A stretch of DNA of 64,000 bases from Streptococcus henryi DSM 19005. GTDB taxonomy: Bacteria > Bacillota > Bacilli > Lactobacillales > Streptococcaceae. The translations under genes were made by a program, and so were the position numbers. The stretch is taken from the NCBI RefSeq assembly GCF_000376985.1, contig NZ_AQYA01000032.1:1-64000 (forward strand), written 5' to 3'. Under the pieces are notes generated by a model. The model searched no databases. It had not been told where the DNA came from and saw only the letters and a program-made list of their open reading frames with translations. Positions 1-8,158 of this stretch are shown here, piece after piece (position 1 is the first letter of the stretch; the number at the start of each line of letters is the position of its first letter).

Positions 1-278
1 TAACCCGCACGTTTGGTTCGTCTTCTTGTTCAGTTCTCAAAGGTCTTTGTCTTCTTTAAGACAACTTCTATAGTCTATCAAACTCTAGCAAGTTTGTCAA
101 CTCTTTTTTTAAAAAAAGTTTTGACAAATGCTTTACCGCTCTCGTTTGACAGCTTTATTATTCTATCAAATCCTAGACGCTCTGTCAAGAACTTTGTGAG
201 ATTTTTTTTGCTCAACTCTCTTAACCGTCTGGCTTTTGACAACTTACTTAGTATACCAAAGTCAGAGTTTCATGTCAA
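1..278 (-). promoter_or_regulatory. Three tandem rRNA-operon promoters and leader start
   Basis: Read on the minus strand, three promoters follow each other, each with TTGACA and a 17-bp spacer. P1 has its -35 at 273-278 and TATACT at 250-255. P2 has its -35 at 183-188 and TAGAAT at 160-165. P3 has its -35 at 95-100 and TAGACT at 72-77. The leader then runs to the left edge with a boxA-like stretch (ACCTTTGAGAAC, near 36-47). Stacked consensus promoters just after ftsH are typical of streptococcal rRNA operons, so the 16S gene should lie beyond base 1 on the minus strand. An overlapping + strand reading frame here is spurious. Confidence 0.85.
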
Positions 279-300
279 CAGATTTGAAATATTTTTTTGA

Positions 301-1012
301 AAGTTTTCAATTTCTTTTTTTCATTTTCTTTTTCTTTTGACTCCTTTATCATAGAAAGTTTCATTCTTTCTAAAGTCTCTTTAAATATTGTTGCATCATT
401 TTGACTCGATTCGTGAAGTTATATATGAAAATACAAGACTAAGAATTAGTACTTAACCCTCTTTACTAGTAATGATATCTTTCCTAGTTCAGGTGTAAAG
501 GAATCAAATATATCTATCCTGTTATATCAAATGAAATATGCTCGATAAATCAGAACCTAGCTCCTTACCTGTTTATATTTCTGATTATTTGAGAATATTA
601 CCGTTAATTTTTGTTAATTCTTAATATCTTTATATTTTTTATCTATGGAAGATGATTTCAAAATTGATAATGAGTATATTGAGTATTTCAAGTATATACA
701 ATTCATTTAAAATATAAAATAATCACTCTTACTGAACTAGTAATGTTCTTAATATTGGTAATCTTGAACTTAGAAGTGATATCAGTCGTTTTCTTGTGAC
801 CTTGACTGCTCCATTGATCATGATATATTTCCTAATACAACTTTTTCATGGCTTATTGTCTCCTTTGTAACCTTGTCAGAGAAGGCAAACTGACAAATAC
901 CTACATACATACATGGAGGTGGGAGAGGAGCCTCAACGATGTATCATTTTGATTTTCAAAGAGTTTTATTCTTGTGGTAAAAGTTTGATTATTTTAGAAA
1001 TTTCCTCTATAT
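301..1012. other. Long intergenic stretch with no convincing gene
   Basis: This AT-rich stretch separates the ftsH terminator from the rRNA promoters. The only coding-like signal is a minus-strand frame at 703-849: AAAGGAG ribosome-binding site, ATG, in-frame TAG at codon 6, then about 42 further open codons. It may be a decayed gene fragment or chance. At 938-975 there is a sequence resembling a repeat seen again near 13.76 kb (shared 15-mer TATCATTTTGATTTT). Confidence 0.5.
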
Positions 1013-1039
1013 AAAAAGAGAGAAGTTTGTACTTCTCTC
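1013..1039 (-). terminator. Rho-independent terminator after ftsH
   Basis: A 9-bp perfect stem (GAGAGAAGT / ACTTCTCTC) with a 4-nt loop is followed on the minus strand by a run of T (1013-1017). It lies 41 bp downstream of the ftsH stop and closes the tilS-hpt-ftsH operon before the rRNA promoters. Confidence 0.85.
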
Positions 1040-1079
1040 AATGTGTTATTATATGTAATTTATTGAAACAGTTTCCTTA

Positions 1080-3062
1080 TTACTGATTATTACTGTTTTC
1101 TTCAGCCATTTTTTCTTTTACTTCTTCATAAGAAAGTGCATGTGCTTCCTCGTTGTCATTTTCTAATTCATTAGGCATTTTACCTGTCTCATAGATTGAT
1201 TTAATTTGAGCAGCATCGAGCGTCTCATATTTAAGAAGAGCTTCTGCAATTAGTTTATGTGCTTCGCGATTACCTTGGATAATATCAGCAGCTTTATTAC
1301 GAGCATCATTGAGTAGTTCTCGTACTTCGTCATCAATCATCTTCGCTGTTTCTTCAGAATAAGTCTTCTCTGGGCTAATTTGTCCTGCCATCATGGCATG
1401 GCTTCCTGCATATTGAACTGGTCCAAGTTTTTCACTCATACCATATTCTGTTACCATAGCACGAGCCATAGCACTAGCCTGTTCAAAGTCATTTGAGGCA
1501 CCTGTTGTCTGAACGTTAAAGATAATCTCTTCAGCAACACGACCACCCATAAGTCCTGCCAATTGCTCCTTCATATCATCTTTAGATAGGAGCATTTGAT
1601 CTTCTTTAGGTAGGGCAATCATATAACCTCCCGCACGACCACGCGGAACGATAGTTACTTTATGCACAACACGAGCATTAGAAAGTACGAGACCTACGAT
1701 TGTGTGACCAGCTTCATGGTAGGCAACAATTTCACGATCCCTCTTAGAAACTGTTTTATCTTTCTTAGATGGTCCTGCGATGACGCGGTCTTCTGCTTCG
1801 TCAATATCAGAAGCATCAATAAGTTTTTTGTTACGACGTGCTGCAACAAGAGCAGCTTCGTTCAAAACATTTTCAAGGTCAGCACCGACAAAGCCTGGTG
1901 TTTGTTGTGCAACAACTTTCAAATCAACATCATCTGCCAATGGTTTGTTTTTAGCATGAACACGAAGGATAGCTTCACGGCCTTTAACATCTGGACTTCC
2001 AACGAGAACTTTACGGTCAAAACGTCCTGGACGAAGAAGGGCTGGATCAAGAACGTCACTACGGTTTGTCGCAGCAATGACAATAATGCTTTCATTACCT
2101 TCAAAACCATCCATCTCAATCAAAAGTTGGTTAAGAGTTTGTTCACGTTCGTCATTTCCGCCACCCATTCCGGCACCACGACGGCGTCCGACAGCATCAA
2201 TTTCATCAATGAAAATGATTGCACGCTCTGCCTTTTTAGCATCTTCAAAGAGTGAACGGACACGGCTTGCACCAACACCAACAAACATTTCGACAAAATC
2301 AGAACCTGAGATGCTAAAGAATGGGACTCCCGCTTCACCTGCGACAGCTTTTGCCAATAGAGTTTTACCTGTTCCTGGAGGTCCCTCAAGAAGGACTCCT
2401 GCTGGAATACGGGCACCTAGTGCTTTATATTTTTTAGGATTTTTCAAGAAGTCAACAACTTCAACAAGTTCTTGTTTTTCTTCTTCTGCACCGGCTACAT
2501 CAGAGAAACGGACTTTAATGTCACCCTTGCTTTGTGTCTTGGCACGATTTTTACCAAAACTCATAGCTCCTCGTGCACCGCCTCCACCTTGATTCATCAT
2601 CATCATCATGAAGATTGCAAAAATCATTAATGGGAGGAAGCTTACAATATAGCTAATCCAAGTTCCGCTTGAGCTTTCTTGTTTAACGGTTACTTTTACA
2701 TCAGCATCCTCGGCTGCACTAGTAATTTTTTCGATAGAAGAATCACTTGGTAGAATAATTGACGTAAAATGCGTTACAGTTGCTTTATTCGAACTCTCGA
2801 AAAATGAAAGACTTGGTTGTGTCTCAATTTCCTTAGCTTTTTCGTATTCGCCACTAATCTCAATAATACTACCACTTGGTTGATAAGTGATTGATTTAAT
2901 ATCTCCATCTTTGATTTGTTTCACCAAAGTAGAGTAACTAATTTGTTGGCTTTGTGTACCTGTTCCTCTTAAATAATATTGGAATGATGTTACCAGTGCA
3001 ACAATCACCAAGATATATAGAAAGGAATTTTTTACAAAACCATTATTTCTATTATTTTTCAT
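1080..3062 (-). CDS. ftsH: ATP-dependent zinc metalloprotease FtsH
   Basis: Membrane-anchored AAA+ protease that degrades misfolded or regulatory membrane and cytosolic proteins. The 660-aa product has an N-terminal membrane segment (about residues 13-31), an extracytoplasmic domain, a second membrane segment (about 134-156), Walker A GPPGTGKT at 227-234, Walker B IIFIDEID near 282, a second region of homology around 325-350, and the zinc-binding HEAGH at 449-453. Length is normal and the tail is acidic. It is last in the operon after hpt, 18 bp away, and is followed by a terminator. Confidence 0.97.
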   Translation of the reverse strand: MKNNRNNGFVKNSFLYILVIVALVTSFQYYLRGTGTQSQQISYSTLVKQIKDGDIKSITYQPSGSIIEISGEYEKAKEIETQPSLSFFESSNKATVTHFTSIILPSDSSIEKITSAAEDADVKVTVKQESSSGTWISYIVSFLPLMIFAIFMMMMMNQGGGGARGAMSFGKNRAKTQSKGDIKVRFSDVAGAEEEKQELVEVVDFLKNPKKYKALGARIPAGVLLEGPPGTGKTLLAKAVAGEAGVPFFSISGSDFVEMFVGVGASRVRSLFEDAKKAERAIIFIDEIDAVGRRRGAGMGGGNDEREQTLNQLLIEMDGFEGNESIIVIAATNRSDVLDPALLRPGRFDRKVLVGSPDVKGREAILRVHAKNKPLADDVDLKVVAQQTPGFVGADLENVLNEAALVAARRNKKLIDASDIDEAEDRVIAGPSKKDKTVSKRDREIVAYHEAGHTIVGLVLSNARVVHKVTIVPRGRAGGYMIALPKEDQMLLSKDDMKEQLAGLMGGRVAEEIIFNVQTTGASNDFEQASAMARAMVTEYGMSEKLGPVQYAGSHAMMAGQISPEKTYSEETAKMIDDEVRELLNDARNKAADIIQGNREAHKLIAEALLKYETLDAAQIKSIYETGKMPNELENDNEEAHALSYEEVKEKMAEENSNNQ

Positions 3063-3080
3063 ATAGTAATAAACGACTTT

Positions 3081-3623
3081 CTATTTTGAATAGACTTCTT
3101 CTTTTAGGACGCCTACATATGGCAAATTACGGTAGTTCTCAGCATAATCCAGACCAAATCCTACGATAAATTCATTTGGTACATCATAACAAACATAATC
3201 CGCATCAATTTCAACAACACGCCCCTCTGGTTTGTCAAAGAGTGTTGCAATTTTAACTGAATTTGCCTGACGGTACTTAAACATATCACGTAGGTATTTA
3301 AGAGTGCGTCCTGTATCAATGATGTCTTCTATAAATACAACATCACGACCTTCTACGTTTGTGTCAACGTCTTTAAGGATTTTAACCTCACCGCTGCTTG
3401 TTGTTCCGCCATGGTAGCTAGAAACAACCATAAAGTCAATTTCAACATGAGCATCAATATGTTTCATTAATTCAGCCATGAATGGTACTGAACCTTTGAG
3501 GACACCAACTAGTAAAGGATTCTTTCCTGCATAATCCTTAGTTAACTGAGCTCCAAGCTCCTTAGTTTTAGCAATAATATCTTCTTCAGTGTAAAGAACT
3601 TTTTTAATATCTTGTTCAAGCAT
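3081..3623 (-). CDS. hpt: Hypoxanthine-guanine phosphoribosyltransferase
   Basis: Purine-salvage enzyme that joins hypoxanthine or guanine to PRPP to give IMP or GMP in the cytoplasm. The 180-aa product has the type I phosphoribosyltransferase fold and the PRPP-binding motif [11 protein letters not shown] around residues 94-104. It lies 8 bp downstream of tilS and 18 bp upstream of ftsH, the conserved tilS-hpt-ftsH order of Firmicutes, so it is almost certainly co-transcribed with both. Confidence 0.96.
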   Translation of the reverse strand: MLEQDIKKVLYTEEDIIAKTKELGAQLTKDYAGKNPLLVGVLKGSVPFMAELMKHIDAHVEIDFMVVSSYHGGTTSSGEVKILKDVDTNVEGRDVVFIEDIIDTGRTLKYLRDMFKYRQANSVKIATLFDKPEGRVVEIDADYVCYDVPNEFIVGFGLDYAENYRNLPYVGVLKEEVYSK

Positions 3624-3631
3624 AGCATCAC

Positions 3632-4897
3632 CTATTCTAATTTTTCAATATACAGTTTGGCTTTCATTATACCATCTTTGGGGGCTTTTCTCAAATAAGT
3701 TTTATCATTGACTAGTACAAAAATAATTTCGCCATCTTGTTGGCCAATAATAGCTTTTTCTCGATTTTCTAATGAAATCTTTTCATCTATAAAAAGTCTA
3801 CGAATTTTTTTTGAAAATGTTCCGAAATCAATGCTATCTCCTTCTTGACGTCCCCTAAGCGTAATGGGACTATCACTATATAATAGAAGAGAATTAGATT
3901 GAGTAGAAAGTTCTTGAAAACTAAAACGGTATTGCTTGTATTCAACAACATTGTCATATTCTAGCACTTTTGGGCTTTTCTCCCTATCGGTCTCGAGACT
4001 GATTTTTTTAATCTGAATGTCAGTTTTTGTTTTTATTAGATGATAGTTTCCTTTAATTTTGTAGTTAAAGTTTTCTTTAGTCCTAATGATGTGTAATAGT
4101 TCTTGAAATTGTTTGCGAGAGATTTGTAAATCTGAAAATTGTTCTAGATACTCTTGAAGTAAAAAGTCCTGAACTGCTTCAGTCTGACTAAGAAATTCTA
4201 GGCAATTTGTTTTATCTATTTTTGCGGTCAAATCTCTCAATGCTTGAAAGACTAACTGGCTTTCTTGCGATAGATCCCTCATAGCACTTTTTATCTGTGG
4301 ATTTTCCAATTCTAACTCAGGAAAATAGTGATTTCGAATTCTATTTCTCAAGTAATCCAGACTCTTATTGGAATCATCTTCAAAATGAAAAATATCTGGT
4401 AAGTCTCTTTTAGGAATTTCAAGAAACGGTCTAATAAGCTGACCATCTCCAAAATCTTGCACCGCTTGTATTCCCGCTAGATGTCTCAGACGGCTCCCTC
4501 TCAATAAGCGCATAAAGATTGTCTCAGCTTGATCATCTGCATGATGTGCTGTTACTAAAGCAGTATAATGATGCTCTGCCATTATCTTCTTAAAAAATTG
4601 ATAACGAAAATCACGCGCAGCCTTTTCCGAAAAAATGCCTGAAAAATGAGAAATATAGATTGGAATATTCTGTAATTTAGCCCATTCACGTAGATAGGAT
4701 TCCTCTTCTTCAGATTCCGGTCTCTGTTTATGATTAATGTGAGCAATTCCAAGGTGAATATTTAATTTTTCCTGATATAAATGCAAAAAGTGCAGTAAAT
4801 TCATTGAATCTACTCCACTGGATACTGCTATTAAAACTTTTTGATGTTTCTCAAAATAAGCTAATTTTTGAATGTGTTTAAAAATTGTTGTGTACAT
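3632..4897 (-). CDS. tilS: tRNA(Ile) lysidine synthetase TilS
   Basis: Modifies cytidine 34 of the CAU anticodon of one tRNA-Ile to lysidine, switching it to AUA decoding; an essential step. The 421-aa product has an N-terminal ATP-pyrophosphatase domain with the P-loop SSGVDS near residues 26-31 (family consensus SGGxDS) and a C-terminal region matching the TilS tRNA-binding part. It starts 1 bp after the stop of the serine hydrolase gene, which implies translational coupling. Confidence 0.95.
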   Translation of the reverse strand: MYTTIFKHIQKLAYFEKHQKVLIAVSSGVDSMNLLHFLHLYQEKLNIHLGIAHINHKQRPESEEEESYLREWAKLQNIPIYISHFSGIFSEKAARDFRYQFFKKIMAEHHYTALVTAHHADDQAETIFMRLLRGSRLRHLAGIQAVQDFGDGQLIRPFLEIPKRDLPDIFHFEDDSNKSLDYLRNRIRNHYFPELELENPQIKSAMRDLSQESQLVFQALRDLTAKIDKTNCLEFLSQTEAVQDFLLQEYLEQFSDLQISRKQFQELLHIIRTKENFNYKIKGNYHLIKTKTDIQIKKISLETDREKSPKVLEYDNVVEYKQYRFSFQELSTQSNSLLLYSDSPITLRGRQEGDSIDFGTFSKKIRRLFIDEKISLENREKAIIGQQDGEIIFVLVNDKTYLRKAPKDGIMKAKLYIEKLE

Positions 4898-4898
4898 G

Positions 4899-6188
4899 TT
4901 ATTTTAAAATGGCGTAGACATCATTAGCGATGTTAGTAATATCAGTGTAAGAAGCATTGTTTGTGAAAACAGAGATGATAAATGGTTCATCTGCATAAAC
5001 TATTGCCACATCGTGTTTAAAATCATATGCATCGCCTATTTTATGAGCAACTTGAACTGAAATATCTTTAGAGATGCGGGTATTATCAAAGTCTGTATTT
5101 GAAAGATAGTTAATGATATCTCCATTTTGATAATAAATTGCTTCCATAAGATTAGCAGCTGATTTAGCGGACAGTTTCCTTTCCTTCATGTCAAAGTCAG
5201 TCCCTATCAAACTAGAGATTGTTGATTGAAAATCATTATCGTATTGATTAGCGATGTAATAACCTAAGACATTAGTGGCGACATTGTCAGAATTCTGAGC
5301 GACTGCTTTTAGTAAGTTTTCTATTGTGTAGTCCTTATTATCAGCAGTTTTACTAATTTTACCACTTCCTGATGGATCGTATGCTTTAGCAAAACTATTA
5401 ACATCAGAGGTATATTTAAGTTTATCATCAAGTTTAATCGTTTGGCTCTGCAATTGCTCCTCCACATAATAAAGAGTCGCTAATTTTGCAACACTAGCTG
5501 AGTACATGGTTACATCTCCATTAAGCGATGCTGAGTTATTTGTACCAAGTTGCTTAATATAAATACCATAATTTGGTTTGTTGTATTTTTGAGTCAACGT
5601 TTTTTGGACTTTTTCCATACGATTATCAGTTTCAGATATATCATCTGCGCTAATCCATCCCTGACCATCTACTTTATAGTAAGTGCCATGATAAGTTTGT
5701 GCTTCTTCACTGACAGAGACTTTCGTATAAGCAACCAGCTTAGTTTTTACTTCCTTTGTTCCCATAATATAAGGACTGTCATAGAATTTAAAGCCATCCT
5801 TAAGCCAAAACTCAGCCACTGGGAGTTCTTGCTGACTCATAATAATGTCATCATAAATGATTTGACGACTGGCTTCAATATAGCTTCCATCTTCTAATTG
5901 GAAAATTGGAATGGCCTGATCATTTATTTTCAAAGCAACAATATCCAGTGGGACATTAGCTGTATGGGTCTTTGCTATAACTGTCAAGGCTTGATCTGAA
6001 TAGCTATTACTATCTGAATATAAGTTGGGATTTGAGGGAATGGTATCAAAATAGGTTGTATTAGTCACCACACTTGCTGTTAATTGATACTTTGCTTCAT
6101 TTGAAAGGCTGATTGTCTTTTCAGTACTAATAACAGAAAGAGGAGACAAGAAAAAAGGTATTAGCAAGATAGCAAATAACTTTTTCAT
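4899..6188 (-). CDS. Secreted serine hydrolase, beta-lactamase/PBP-like
   Basis: The 429-aa product begins with a signal peptide (hydrophobic about 4-20) and carries penicillin-recognising enzyme motifs: SVAK in the context MYSASVAKLATL (SxxK), a later SDN in AQNSDNVATN, and HKIG in the KTG position. An N-terminal region of about 180 residues precedes the catalytic domain. This family (Beta-lactamase2-like) sits at the same place, between divIC and tilS, in other streptococci. The substrate is unknown; cell-wall peptide or ester hydrolysis is the likely activity. Confidence 0.8.
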   Translation of the reverse strand: MKKLFAILLIPFFLSPLSVISTEKTISLSNEAKYQLTASVVTNTTYFDTIPSNPNLYSDSNSYSDQALTVIAKTHTANVPLDIVALKINDQAIPIFQLEDGSYIEASRQIIYDDIIMSQQELPVAEFWLKDGFKFYDSPYIMGTKEVKTKLVAYTKVSVSEEAQTYHGTYYKVDGQGWISADDISETDNRMEKVQKTLTQKYNKPNYGIYIKQLGTNNSASLNGDVTMYSASVAKLATLYYVEEQLQSQTIKLDDKLKYTSDVNSFAKAYDPSGSGKISKTADNKDYTIENLLKAVAQNSDNVATNVLGYYIANQYDNDFQSTISSLIGTDFDMKERKLSAKSAANLMEAIYYQNGDIINYLSNTDFDNTRISKDISVQVAHKIGDAYDFKHDVAIVYADEPFIISVFTNNASYTDITNIANDVYAILK

Positions 6189-6203
6189 AATCTCCTCCTT
6201 TCT

Positions 6204-6323
6204 TTAATCCACATTAATTTGATGATTTTCTTCTCTTAATTTTTGATTTTTCTCAGCTAACTCTTCCAATTTATCATCAGAATAGGCTAGAAATTTTTCA
6301 ATGGTTTCAATTAAATTATCCAT
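6204..6323 (-). CDS. Small conserved protein between divIC and serine hydrolase (39 aa)
   Basis: A 39-aa frame starting MDNLIETIEKFLAYSDDKLEEL and rich in Glu, Lys and Asn, with a heptad-like helical pattern. Its ATG lies one base after the divIC stop codon, and its stop is 16 bp before the serine hydrolase start. Coding is supported by this tight packing inside an operon and by the short charged helical composition. I recall a similarly placed small gene in S. pneumoniae. The function is unknown; proximity to DivIC makes a division-related accessory role possible but unproven. Confidence 0.75.
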   Translation of the reverse strand: MDNLIETIEKFLAYSDDKLEELAEKNQKLREENHQINVD

Positions 6324-6324
6324 G

Positions 6325-6705
6325 TTATTTCGGTAATAAATTTGGTACAGGGTAGATAGTTTCACCTGACCTTGCTAGGTAGAATTTGCCTCGAGCATAT
6401 TTTTCGACATATTCTTCATTCTTTAAACGCTCTGCTAATTGTTTAGTTGAGGTCGTTTGGTCTTCTAGATCTTTATAGTCACTAGTCAATTTCACAACTT
6501 GTTCCTTACGTTCTTGTAAAGTCATGTAACTATTTACTAAGTTATAGGCTGGCAAAATAAACAATAACATAACAAAAATCAAGACAGTCCCCATGAAGCG
6601 GTTTTTCTTACGATTTTCTTCCTCTTCATAACGTTTTCGCATGTTTTCGTCATTAATATATTGATTATTCAATTGGACGACGTTAGGCTTCTCCATTTGC
6701 TTCAA
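6325..6705 (-). CDS. divIC: Septum formation initiator DivIC (FtsB-like)
   Basis: The 126-aa protein has a basic cytoplasmic N-terminus, one membrane segment (about residues 38-55, [18 protein letters not shown]), then a coiled coil (about 60-100). This is the architecture of DivIC/FtsB, which works with FtsL and DivIB at the division site. The first ATG overlaps the upstream S4-domain gene by 23 bp; an alternative start at codon 4 (6696) is equally possible. Confidence 0.9.
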   Translation of the reverse strand: MKQMEKPNVVQLNNQYINDENMRKRYEEEENRKKNRFMGTVLIFVMLLFILPAYNLVNSYMTLQERKEQVVKLTSDYKDLEDQTTSTKQLAERLKNEEYVEKYARGKFYLARSGETIYPVPNLLPK

Positions 6706-6955
6706 TCCTTGTTTCGCTTATAATTTCATACATTTTGGCGGCATCTTCTTTTTTAGTGCTGTCTTTCATTTCCAAAACACGCACTGTCAGCAATTTATTA
6801 CCAAAGCGGACCTCTACTTGGTCATTGATTTTCAAATCGGTAGAAGATTTTGCCAAAATACCGTTAACTTTGATGCGTCCTTTATCAGCTACTTCTTTAG
6901 CAACTGGACGTCGTTTGATAATTCGTGATACTTTAAGATATTTATCTAATCGCAT
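6683..6955 (-). CDS. rqcP: S4-domain RNA-binding protein RqcP (YabO/HslR type)
   Basis: A 90-aa protein made almost entirely of an S4 RNA-binding domain ([16 protein letters not shown]). Its B. subtilis relative YabO/RqcP binds the 50S subunit with RqcH during ribosome quality control, and E. coli Hsp15 is related. I chose the ATG at 6955 rather than the upstream one at 6979 because GAAGGGAG lies directly in front of it and because the family starts with MRLDKxL. It precedes divIC, as in many Firmicutes. Confidence 0.88.
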   Translation of the reverse strand: MRLDKYLKVSRIIKRRPVAKEVADKGRIKVNGILAKSSTDLKINDQVEVRFGNKLLTVRVLEMKDSTKKEDAAKMYEIISETRIEANGEA

Positions 6956-6959
6956 ATGG

Positions 6960-7101
6960 ACTCCCTTCAAAACTGTCAATCATTTTCATTTTATCACTTT
7001 TTTTGAAAAATAGCAGAGCTAAGTAATTTTGTCACCAAAATGTTAAAAAAGAGAGCAAGGCTCTCTTGATAACATGATTATAATTAATAAACAGACTAAA
7101 A
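6960..7101. other. rqcP promoter region and gap before the broken membrane gene
   Basis: On the minus strand GATAAAAT (near 6990) is the likely rqcP -10, and the word AGCTCTGCTAT (7010-7020) stands in the -35 zone. A terminator-like stem AAGAGAGC/GCTCTCTT (7050-7067) serves the broken membrane gene. Confidence 0.5.
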
Positions 7102-7638
7102 TCACTTATTAAAAAATAACAGAGCAGATACAAGAGCTCCAGCAAAGAAAATGAGCCAAGCGACAATAAATAAACTGAAAACAATCCCCATCTCTTTAAA
7201 AAAGCTTGACTTGAATTTCTTCACTGGATTGAAAAAGTTAAGGATGTCTGTAAAAGTCTGTAGATTTCTGTTTTTCACTATATAGAGTACTTGAAAAATA
7301 GAATATACCCGTGGTGCTAGTTGATCTTATCAACCTTCCTGATTATCCTAAGAATCAAGATTCTCTGTACGAGGTTCAGAATTTGATACTAAACTCCCAT
7401 CAAATAGTTACTCAAACTAAGATTGAAAGAGCTATATTACTCTATGATTTAGGGTATTTTATCAACTAGCACCACGGGTAGAATATGCTACTGGAATGGC
7501 AAGTATAGATAGCACCACAGATACATTTTCCACATCAAATAAATAGCGTGTCGGGATGACAACTGAGAAAATAAAGAAAGAAATACCACCAAAAATAAGC
7601 CATTTCTTAAACTGTGACTGGTCAACCTGATGTTTCAT
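7102..7638 (-). pseudogene. Small membrane protein gene, interrupted by a MITE-like element
   Basis: The frame opens at 7638 (MKHQVDQSQFKKWLIFGG), runs 51 codons with a membrane segment, then meets a stop inside the element at 7307-7479. Removing that element plus one copy of its 7-bp repeat leaves an uninterrupted 118-aa frame ending at 7102 with at least three hydrophobic segments (last one FSLFIVAWLIFFAGALVSALLFF). The gene lies just downstream of an XRE regulator gene, a common pairing of a tiny repressor with a membrane protein. No function can be assigned. Confidence 0.85.
7307..7479. mobile_element. MITE-like element with 19-bp terminal inverted repeats
   Basis: The 173-bp element starts ACCCGTGGTGCTAGTTGAT and ends with its exact reverse complement. 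It is flanked by the 7-bp direct repeat AGAATAT (7300-7306 and 7480-7486); shifting the boundary by one base gives an 8-bp duplication TAGAATAT. It carries no full transposase, but one + strand frame is open from end to end (7311-7466, GTG start, TAG stop inside the right terminal repeat). This is the structure of a non-autonomous transposon moved by another element's transposase. The parent family was not identified. Confidence 0.85.
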
Positions 7639-7674
7639 AATATCAACATCTCCTTTATCAAGATATCAAAGCCG

Positions 7675-7753
7675 AAAAAACGCCAAATGAAAATAGGAGC
7701 CTAACGCAGTGTTGCCAGACACTAGGCAGGCTATCTTTTTCATTCAGCGTTTT
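7675..7753 (-). terminator. Long imperfect hairpin between the XRE gene and its partner
   Basis: On the minus strand AAAACGC...AATGAAAA pairs with TTTTCATT...GCGTTTT across about 79 bp, with a second inner stem (CCTAGTGT / ACACTgcgttAGG). The outer stem ends in GCGTTTTTTC, so it could terminate or attenuate transcription before the membrane-protein gene. It could equally be another small palindromic repeat. Confidence 0.55.
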
Positions 7754-7762
7754 AGGCTGGAT

Positions 7763-8058
7763 TCAATTTATTAGATTATCTAAGGAGATATCAAAATAGG
7801 TGGCTATCAACAAGAGTGAATTGATGTCCGGATAGGTTTTTCCACGTTCCAAGGCGGTAAGTCAGAAATCTCCGATTTCGTCGATGCACCCCCGCAAGGG
7901 TGATTAGAATTTTCGCTGTGGCCGAAAGGACACAAGAAAGTTCAATCAGCTACTGTGCAGGAGATGGTTTGACGTGAAACATAGAGTTTTTCTGCCAACT
8001 CTTCCTGAGAAAGATTTTTTTCCTTTCTCAATTCAACTAATCTCTTTTCAAGTTCCAT
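7763..8058 (-). pseudogene. XRE-family repressor gene, split by a 104-bp insertion
   Basis: The start at 8058 gives MELEKRLVELRKEKNLSQEE and continues to VSRQTIS, the recognition-helix region of a Cro/CI-type helix-turn-helix. A 104-bp insertion (7856-7959) then breaks the frame. Past it the frame resumes as ALERGKTYPDINSLLLIATY to the stop at 7763. Joined, the two parts give a 63-aa protein of the usual length for these minimal repressors. A promoter region and an operator-like palindrome (8139-8158) remain upstream. Confidence 0.88.
7856..7959. mobile_element. Unidentified 104-bp hairpin-rich insertion
   Basis: The sequence interrupts the XRE gene exactly between two codons of the rebuilt frame. 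It has no terminal inverted repeats and only a possible GG duplication at its borders. It contains three small stems in a row: GAAATC/GATTTC with a 3-nt loop, CACCC/GGGTG, and GTGGCC/GGaCAC closed by GAAA. It is GC-richer than its surroundings. It resembles a small structured repeat but I cannot name a family. Confidence 0.6.
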
Positions 8059-8138
8059 TTTTATTCTCCTTGATAATGCCAGTCTATTCTTTTAAAAAAA
8101 GTTTACCATAAAATCTCTTTGTCATGAGCGCTTTTTCT

Positions 8139-8158
8139 TTGTCAAAAGTCTTTGACAA
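8139..8158. promoter_or_regulatory. Operator-like palindrome upstream of the XRE pseudogene
   Basis: TTGTCAAA and TTTGACAA form a perfect 8-bp inverted repeat with a 4-bp spacer, between the mfd stop and the XRE start. Related TGACAAAGA words occur twice nearby on the minus strand. XRE repressors normally autoregulate through such sites. No T-tract follows on the mfd side, so it is unlikely to be a terminator. Confidence 0.5.

Noticed and set aside
13..300. 95-codon plus-strand frame at the left edge
   Set aside because: It lies antisense to three perfect tandem promoters of the rRNA operon; the T-rich composition and lack of a ribosome-binding site speak against coding.
301..1079. comX-type sigma factor gene, which follows ftsH in pneumococcus
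   Set aside because: No frame of suitable length or sequence exists between ftsH and the rRNA promoters.
1662..2592. Plus-strand frames of 171-197 codons opposite ftsH
   Set aside because: They are shadow frames of a well-supported essential gene, with no ribosome-binding site and no recognisable domain.
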